A stretch of 64,000 nt of DNA, taken from contig SUVK01000008.1 in NCBI GenBank assembly GCA_015062055.1, positions 1 to 64,000 on the forward strand. Direction: 5' to 3'. Shown here in pieces: positions 58,836 through 64,000 of this stretch (its first letter is position 1; each line of letters starts with the position of its first letter). Made by a program: the position numbers and the translations under genes. This DNA comes from Akkermansiaceae bacterium (GTDB lineage Bacteria > Verrucomicrobiota > Verrucomicrobiia > Verrucomicrobiales > Akkermansiaceae). The notes beneath the pieces are model-generated. The model did not search any database. It had not been told where the DNA came from and worked only from the letters and a program-made list of their open reading frames with translations.

Positions 58836-59489
58836 TTACATAGCCTCAGGGAGCGAGAAAACGGGGGAATCCTCCGCCGGCAACGTAATATATTGTGGGG
58901 TAGAAATGTTATTACCGGGCATCACGCTATGTTTACCGCAATCATCATTGTTCATCATAAAGTTTGATTGCTGTTTCCAATGAGGTGTCGATGAGAATTG
59001 AGACGCAGACAATGTAGCAGGCGCGTGCAATGAGTTATCAAAATGATTCATTTGCTGAAGCACAAAAACAACCGGTTCCAGCTCTACGGATGCCGCGTGG
59101 TTTGAGGATCCCACCTTTTGTGTGGCAGCGAGAACGGGTGTTTGATTCACTACTTTGGCAGTACCGATGGCAGGTGCCAATCGAGATTGAGATTCCGGTG
59201 AATCGGCAGGCCAAGACAAAAAGCCGACAGCGAGTACCCCCACGCCCAGCGTAGTAGCACCACAGGCCCACTTCAATTTGCCTATATTGGTCAAACGCAA
59301 CAAGATATGCTCCCACAGGACTCTACGTGCAGGGCGCGTAACAGCATAACGAGCAACTCTATCTCTGAAATCGTGAACAAACCTGTCTTCAAAATTAGCT
59401 TCGGGGTGGGGCTCCATCTTTAACCCGGCAAGTAGCTCGACAATGTCGTCTTCACTCAGTTTTGTTCCGCTTGGCATCTTGTTACTCAT
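58836..59489 (-). CDS. Single-pass membrane protein, anti-sigma-like layout
   Basis: A 217-residue protein with a cytoplasmic N-terminal 75 residues (containing DIVELLAGLKMEPHPEANFEDRFVHDFRDRV), one membrane helix (about 75-93) and an exported low-complexity Ser/Thr/Pro/Asn tail. This resembles anti-sigma or sensor proteins but no Cys-His zinc motif (HxxxCxxC) and no sigma-factor gene lie nearby. No firm family. It is preceded by hemA on the same strand (61-base gap) and has its own terminator. Confidence 0.7.
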   Translation of the reverse strand: MSNKMPSGTKLSEDDIVELLAGLKMEPHPEANFEDRFVHDFRDRVARYAVTRPARRVLWEHILLRLTNIGKLKWACGATTLGVGVLAVGFLSWPADSPESQSRLAPAIGTAKVVNQTPVLAATQKVGSSNHAASVELEPVVFVLQQMNHFDNSLHAPATLSASQFSSTPHWKQQSNFMMNNDDCGKHSVMPGNNISTPQYITLPAEDSPVFSLPEAM

Positions 59490-59550
59490 ACTGCACTTTT
59501 ACAAACTACATTAAAATGGACACAACAAAACAGTTTTTTGTTCAAAAAAA

Positions 59551-60636
59551 CTATTTTTTTTGCAATTTTTCGACCTCGGTCACATGAGGGATTAACAAAT
59601 CGGTCTCATTTTCGAGCACCCAAGATTCAATAATCTGCCCGGCACGCTCCAATTCAGCACGGCGCACATGGTGCGATTTTTCTGCAATTTCTTGCAAGGT
59701 ATCAATATCGTACAAATAAACATCGGGCAACAAAGCGCAGGCGGGATCTACGTTGCGTGGCACAGACAAATCAATTAAAAACAAGGGGCGATGATTTCTG
59801 GCCGCCTGAGCTTGACGCAGCACGGGTGGCGACACCACATACACGGGCGAAGCCGTTGAAACAATAACAATGTCAATTTGCTCGAGGTAGGGCACCCATT
59901 CTGAAAAACGAATAACCCTACCGCCTACTTTCTCTGCCAGTTCGACAGCGCGTTCATACGAACGGTTGGCCACAAAAATACCTTCGGCCCCACGAGAAGC
60001 CAGGCTTTGCGCCGTGCTGCGAGCAATATCTCCGGCGCCCACAATCAACACGTTGGCACCGGCCAACCCGTTAAGGGAGTCGCCTGCCAGCTGAACAGCG
60101 GCAGCACCGACCGAGGTCGGCCCACTGGTAATGCGGGTTTCGGTGCGCACTTTTTTACCAATGGAAAAAACACGTTGAAAAGTACGGTTGGAGCAAGTTG
60201 CTGTAGAGCCGGCAGCTTGAGCCACACGATAGGCATCTTTCAATTGCCCGAAGATTTCGGTTTCGCCGATAACCATGGAGTCCATACCGGCAGCCACACA
60301 AGCCAAATGGCGCAAAGCTTGCCCCCCTTCGTAACAATAAAAACAGGCAGATATTTGCTCCACCGCATCCCCGGATGCCAACGTACCGAGGAAATAGCGC
60401 ATTATATCAGCACGCGCCAACTCGGGAGAAGGAGACCAAAAGTAAATCTCGGTGCGGTTGCAGGTAGAAAGCAACACGCATTCGCGAACAGCCGGCAAGT
60501 CGACAATATCTTGATTACTCTGCTCTAAATGGCGTTTGGCAACTGCAAACTTTTCTCTGACTTGCAAAGGGGCCGTATGGTGATTAAGCCCCAAACAAAG
60601 CATCTGCAATGCCCCACTGTGTACTTGTTGGCTCAC
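59551..60636 (-). CDS. hemA: Glutamyl-tRNA reductase, short form
   Basis: A 361-residue enzyme making glutamate-1-semialdehyde from Glu-tRNA, the first step of C5 haem synthesis. The start LCLGLNHHTAPLQVREKF, the catalytic Cys in LLSTCNRTEIY, and GETEIFGQLKDAY are clear, as is the NADP fold (NVLIVGAGDIA). It ends about 60 residues before the usual C-terminus, so most of the dimerisation domain is missing; a short HemA is known from chlamydiae (recollection). The GTG at 60636 overlaps the stop of cobA-hemD; the ATG at 60603 is an alternative. Confidence 0.93.
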   Translation of the reverse strand: MSQQVHSGALQMLCLGLNHHTAPLQVREKFAVAKRHLEQSNQDIVDLPAVRECVLLSTCNRTEIYFWSPSPELARADIMRYFLGTLASGDAVEQISACFYCYEGGQALRHLACVAAGMDSMVIGETEIFGQLKDAYRVAQAAGSTATCSNRTFQRVFSIGKKVRTETRITSGPTSVGAAAVQLAGDSLNGLAGANVLIVGAGDIARSTAQSLASRGAEGIFVANRSYERAVELAEKVGGRVIRFSEWVPYLEQIDIVIVSTASPVYVVSPPVLRQAQAARNHRPLFLIDLSVPRNVDPACALLPDVYLYDIDTLQEIAEKSHHVRRAELERAGQIIESWVLENETDLLIPHVTEVEKLQKK

Positions 60637-62162
60637 TTGTTGAAATAGTTAGCAATGGACTCTACCAAGGAGGGGATATTATGATTCGGGCTGACGATGT
60701 GTGGTTCTATGCCGAACTCACGCAACGTGGCAGTCGTAACCGGGCCAATGGAAGCCACCAAGCAAGACTCCGGCAGGGGGATACCCATTGCCATGAAGTT
60801 GCGTACCGTGCTGGAGCTGGTAAAGGTGATGACATCGGCACCTTCTGTTTGCATGCGCTCACGCGCCCCGGTGGGGTCTTGAGTTTCGGGCACGGTGTTG
60901 TAGGCGATACATTCATCGACAATAGCCTGGCGTTTCATCAATTCTTTGTACACCACATCCCTGCCCTTTTCGCTATGTACCCACAGCATCGTGACATTGG
61001 CAACACCGCCGAATTCTTCGCCCTTGCGGTCAAACTCAGCCACTAATTCTTCGGCCACGGCTTTTTGGGGCATAATGTCCACCATCAACCCATGTTTTTT
61101 CAATTCGGCAGCCGTGCCGGGGCCAACAGCTGCTATGCGCGCACCACCAATTTCTCGTATATCCTCGTATACGGCATAAAATGCTTCAAAGAACTTGCGT
61201 ACACCATTGGGGCTGGAGAACACTAACCAGTCATAGCGCGGGCAGTCTACCACGGCAGCGGCAAAGTCTTTGCGGTCGGTAGGCGGCACAATGCGAATGG
61301 TGGGCAGCTCGAGCACCTCTGCCCCCAAGGCTGCAAGAGAGGTCGATAAATCACTGGCCTGTTCGCGGGTGCGCGTCACCACTATACGCTTACCGGCAAG
61401 CGGCATGCGAGAATACCAATCCAGCTCCGGCGCACAACTTACAACATCGCCTATCACCACCACGGCGGGGGCACCCAGCCCGGCTGCCTCTACGGCATCG
61501 GCCAAGGTTGCCACGGTGGCACATACCGAGCGTTGGCGAGAGGTGGCCGCCCATTGAATGACGGCGGCAGGTACATCGCCCCCCTGCCCGGCTGCCATAA
61601 GCGAATCGAGCGTTTGTCGCAGGCGGCTCATACCCATGAGCATTATTTTGGTGCCTTTGGCAGCGGCAATACCGGCAATATCCAGTGTTGATTCTCCCTT
61701 TTTGGGGTCCTCATGCCCGGTAAACACGGTAAACTGCGTGCAATGCGCACGGTGCGTCACGGGGATTCCGGCATAAGCAGGCCCGGCAATGGCAGAGCTG
61801 ATACCCGGCACCACCTCAAAGGGTACACCGGCGGCGTAAAGAGCAGCAGCTTCTTCTGCACCGCGCCCGAAAATGTAGGGATCACCCCCTTTTAAGCGAA
61901 CCACGCATTGATACTCGGAGGCAGATTTTACCAACAGCTCGTTAATTTGTTGCTGTGGCATCGCATGCTGTTCTGCTCGCTTACCGACGTAAATCTGCTT
62001 GCAAGAAGGAGCAACCCAAAGCAGCATGGCAGGGTTGGCCAAGGCATCGTACACAATGCAATCTGCCTTTTCAATAAGAGAACGCCCCTTTAAGGTCATC
62101 AATCCGGGGTCACCGGGGCCGGCCCCTACCAAATATACCCTGCCGATATTTTTCTTTTTCAT
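60633..62162 (-). CDS. cobA-hemD: Fused uroporphyrinogen-III methyltransferase/synthase
   Basis: A 509-residue fusion. Residues 1-250 are a SUMT (CobA): VYLVGAGPGDPGLMTLKG, VRLKGGDPYIFGRGAEEA, VPGISSAIAGPAYAGIPVTHR. Residues about 250-509 are HemD, uroporphyrinogen-III synthase (RIVVTRTREQASDLS, VFSSPNGVRKFF). The N-part makes precorrin-2 from uroporphyrinogen III, and the C-part closes hydroxymethylbilane into uroporphyrinogen III. It overlaps hemA by four bases. HemB, HemC and later enzymes are not in the window. Confidence 0.95.
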   Translation of the reverse strand: MKKKNIGRVYLVGAGPGDPGLMTLKGRSLIEKADCIVYDALANPAMLLWVAPSCKQIYVGKRAEQHAMPQQQINELLVKSASEYQCVVRLKGGDPYIFGRGAEEAAALYAAGVPFEVVPGISSAIAGPAYAGIPVTHRAHCTQFTVFTGHEDPKKGESTLDIAGIAAAKGTKIMLMGMSRLRQTLDSLMAAGQGGDVPAAVIQWAATSRQRSVCATVATLADAVEAAGLGAPAVVVIGDVVSCAPELDWYSRMPLAGKRIVVTRTREQASDLSTSLAALGAEVLELPTIRIVPPTDRKDFAAAVVDCPRYDWLVFSSPNGVRKFFEAFYAVYEDIREIGGARIAAVGPGTAAELKKHGLMVDIMPQKAVAEELVAEFDRKGEEFGGVANVTMLWVHSEKGRDVVYKELMKRQAIVDECIAYNTVPETQDPTGARERMQTEGADVITFTSSSTVRNFMAMGIPLPESCLVASIGPVTTATLREFGIEPHIVSPNHNIPSLVESIANYFNK

Positions 62163-62180
62163 AACTCGCAGATAAAATTC

Positions 62181-63092
62181 TTACATGGCAGAGCCCCCGC
62201 TGAGTGTGGCAGCCCCCTCAGAGCCGGATATCGGTAAAGCACCTGCTGCGGGCGTGGCGGCCGAAGTCTCTTGAGATTGAGTCTCAGCTGCCGCGGCTTG
62301 TTGACCGAGCTCGATTAACTGAGACACTGTCACCAACTTAAAGCCGCGAGCCTGCAACCCGGTTACGATACCCTCTACGGCATCTATGGTAGACGAGTGA
62401 ATATCGTGCAGCAAAATAATGGAACCGGGCTTGGCTCCACCCACGGCACGCTGAACAACAACACCAACCCCGGGGTGTCGCCAATCCTCCGTATCAATAC
62501 TCCATAAAATGGAGCGCATGCCATACTCGCTGAACATTTTGTTGACAATAGCTGCGTTAGTAGCCCCGTACGGCGGACGCATCACCTTGGGGCGTACCCC
62601 GGTTGCCGAGGTTATGATGGAGTTCGTGCGCGATATTTCCGAGGCAATTTTCTCAGCAGAGCTACCCGACATCTTGATATGAGAAAACGTGTGGTTACCA
62701 ACCTCGTGTCCCTCGGCCACGGCACGGGCCAATATGGCCGGGTTGCGAGATGCATTATCGCCCAATACAAAGAATGTGGCTCTGGCGCCGTGGCGTTTCA
62801 GAATATCGAGCACCTGCGGGGTCAGGGTCGAGTTGGGGCCATCATCAAACGTTATGGCCACGTAGTTACCGGGCACGCTTACAGATGAAACGCGGGCACC
62901 GGGCATCATCGGCTTGAATGGCTTAATCGGAGTAATCGGCTTAACTTGAGGCTTTTTCTCCTCCGGCTCCGCAGGCTGCTCCGTAGGCGGAACCAAAATC
63001 TCGGGAGTATCATCTTTTTGTTGCTGCTGAGTACAACTGGCAACCAAAAACAACGTCAACAAAGCCGGTATAAAGCGTTTCATCGTCATCAT
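62181..63092 (-). CDS. Polysaccharide deacetylase lipoprotein (CE4/NodB)
   Basis: A 303-residue lipoprotein with signal peptide and lipobox LVASC, then a Glu/Pro/Lys-rich linker. The NodB domain is complete: VAITFDDGPNSTL (metal Asp), EVGNHTFSHIKMSG (His pair), MRPPYGATNA, and a C-terminal HDIHSSTIDAV with the catalytic His. Likely deacetylates peptidoglycan or another N-acetyl polymer. Three in-frame ATGs (63092, 63089, 63083) are possible. It is 18 bases upstream of cobA-hemD and may share a transcript with the haem genes. Confidence 0.9.
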   Translation of the reverse strand: MMTMKRFIPALLTLFLVASCTQQQQKDDTPEILVPPTEQPAEPEEKKPQVKPITPIKPFKPMMPGARVSSVSVPGNYVAITFDDGPNSTLTPQVLDILKRHGARATFFVLGDNASRNPAILARAVAEGHEVGNHTFSHIKMSGSSAEKIASEISRTNSIITSATGVRPKVMRPPYGATNAAIVNKMFSEYGMRSILWSIDTEDWRHPGVGVVVQRAVGGAKPGSIILLHDIHSSTIDAVEGIVTGLQARGFKLVTVSQLIELGQQAAAAETQSQETSAATPAAGALPISGSEGAATLSGGSAM

Positions 63093-63111
63093 TCGTTTTT
63101 TCTTCTACCGC

Positions 63112-63140
63112 ATTGTACTCTTTCATTGCCCGATTGGCAA
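63112..63140 (-). promoter_or_regulatory. Promoter of the deacetylase/haem genes
   Basis: On the minus strand TTGCCA (63140-63135), exact 17-base spacer, TACAAT (63117-63112); leader of about 13 bases. Divergent from the pflA promoter. Confidence 0.65.
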
Positions 63141-63176
63141 ATGATTTTGTCGTCATGCACAAAATCCATATTTGAC

Positions 63177-63205
63177 TTGTCAACAGGGGCGGCGCATGGT
63201 AGAAT
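63177..63205 (+). promoter_or_regulatory. Promoter of pflA
   Basis: TTGTCA at 63177-63182, exact 17-base spacer, TAGAAT at 63200-63205; expected start at the ATG (63212), leaderless. Confidence 0.7.
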
Positions 63206-63211
63206 CATTCT

Positions 63212-63946
63212 ATGATACTTGGGTCTGTTCATTCTGTAGAATCATGTGGCACGGTAGACGGGCCGGGCATTCGTTTTATCTTATTTCTGGCAGGCTGCAG
63301 CTTACGGTGCCGCTACTGCCATAACCCCGACACCTCATTCAAATGCAGTGGCAAAGAGCGCACGGTAGAGGATGTTATGGAAGAAATCGGGCGTTATGCA
63401 AGTTTCATTAAAACGGCAGGAGGAGGCGTCACCATCTCGGGCGGCGACCCGCTTTTTCAACCGGAGTTCACCAAGGCCGTGCTGCAAGAATGCAAGAAGA
63501 TGGGGCTGCACACCTGTATCGACACCTCAGGGCATTTGGGAGCCGGGGCAGATGACGAGCTGCTGGCAGCCACCGACTTAGTGCTGTTGGACATCAAAGC
63601 GTGGGCCCCGCAGCAATACCGCCGCCTCACCGGGCAAGATTTGCAACCCACTCTGGATTTTGCCGAACGTTTGGCGGCCCTCAAAAAGCCCGTTTGGCTG
63701 CGCTACGTACTGGTGCCGGGATGGACAGATAACTTGTCAGACATCGAAAAACTGGCGCGCTATGCCCATGGTTTAGGAAATGTCGAGCGAGTGGATGTAC
63801 TGCCCTTCCATCAAATGGGGAAATTCAAATGGGCGGAGCTGGGCCTCACCTATTCCTTGGAAAACACCGAGCCCCCCGAGCCCGAGCTTACCAATACCGT
63901 TCGCAACATATTCCGCAGCAATGGTTTTGCAGATTGCACCAAATAA
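63212..63946 (+). CDS. pflA: Pyruvate formate-lyase activating enzyme
   Basis: A 244-residue radical-SAM enzyme that installs the glycyl radical on pyruvate formate-lyase. It starts GSVHSVESCGTVDGPGIRFILFLAGC and has the CxxxCxxC cluster motif as CSLRCRYC; the GGE-type motif reads ISGGDP. VLLDIKAWAPQQYRRLTG and the VPGWTDN block match PflA. The partner pflB is not in the window. This points to anaerobic mixed-acid fermentation. Divergent from the deacetylase gene. Confidence 0.93.
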   Translation: MILGSVHSVESCGTVDGPGIRFILFLAGCSLRCRYCHNPDTSFKCSGKERTVEDVMEEIGRYASFIKTAGGGVTISGGDPLFQPEFTKAVLQECKKMGLHTCIDTSGHLGAGADDELLAATDLVLLDIKAWAPQQYRRLTGQDLQPTLDFAERLAALKKPVWLRYVLVPGWTDNLSDIEKLARYAHGLGNVERVDVLPFHQMGKFKWAELGLTYSLENTEPPEPELTNTVRNIFRSNGFADCTK

Positions 63947-63958
63947 CGCTTAATCGCA

Positions 63959-64000
63959 TGAACCGACTTCTGCACACATTCCTGCTTTTGGCACCGGGCG
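63959..64000 (+). CDS. Start of an exported protein, cut by the window edge
   Basis: An ATG 12 bases after pflA opens a frame reading MNRLLHTFLLLAPG to the window end, resembling the beginning of a signal peptide. Only 14 residues are visible; nothing more can be said. Confidence 0.4.

Overview
The window reads as a contiguous piece of a bacterial chromosome, most likely from Verrucomicrobiota and probably an Akkermansia-like gut or mucosal lineage. This placement is an inference from gene content and style, not from a database match: a GYF-domain protein, ankyrin/Sel1-type small proteins, a GH20 hexosaminidase, fused CobA-HemD, a short HemA, many proteins of no recognised family, and little sign of Shine-Dalgarno sequences. 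I see no insertion sequence, prophage, CRISPR array or rRNA. There are three tRNA genes (Leu-CAA, Phe-GAA, Pro-UGG) and a consistent promoter style, TTGnnn-N16/17-TAnnnT, often ending 7-13 bases before the start codon.

Layout. 0.2-3.7 kb: tight operon of a lipoprotein, a TrmA/RlmD-like RNA methyltransferase, a DtxR-type regulator, a rhomboid protease and a HAD phosphatase. 3.75-7.5 kb: an OYE-like oxidoreductase, two tandem paralogous lipoproteins, tRNA-Leu, GAPDH. 7.8-13.3 kb: a full FtsK, a soluble FtsK-like paralogue with altered ATPase motifs, and a small protein resembling only the two ends of that paralogue. 13.5-14.4 kb: a GYF-domain membrane protein. 14.7-27.5 kb: an eleven-gene complex I cluster, nuoD to nuoN, without nuoABC. 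27.6-33.8 kb: a Tat-exported NAPE-PLD-like hydrolase converging on metG-sufT-unknown, then an iron-type alcohol dehydrogenase with an ankyrin protein. 34-43.7 kb: two tRNAs, an orphan OppD-type ATPase, a lipoprotein, an ABC-F protein, a three-haem cytochrome c peroxidase with a 19-copy charged helical repeat, a WalJ-like hydrolase, a GH20 enzyme and a Sel1 protein. 43.8-49.1 kb: small membrane protein, PH-like protein, aspS, sufS and a coupled unknown. 49.2-59.5 kb: a lower-GC envelope block with a GT51 penicillin-binding protein whose three transpeptidase motifs are all altered, CstA, and a three-gene operon (zinc-ribbon membrane protein, transglutaminase-like protein, thioredoxin-like protein). 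59.5-64 kb: hemA, cobA-hemD and a CE4 deacetylase lipoprotein, then pflA and a truncated gene at the edge.

How it fits together. Core energy metabolism (complex I, GAPDH, PflA, alcohol dehydrogenase, haem synthesis) suggests a facultative or nanaerobic fermenter with a respiratory chain and a peroxide defence at the membrane. The GH20 enzyme, CE4 deacetylase, GT51 protein and CstA fit glycan use and envelope remodelling. The most unusual material is the FtsK-derived trio, the peroxidase with a roughly 150-residue helical rod, the transpeptidase-altered PBP, the insertion in NuoH, and the set of apparently leaderless promoters.
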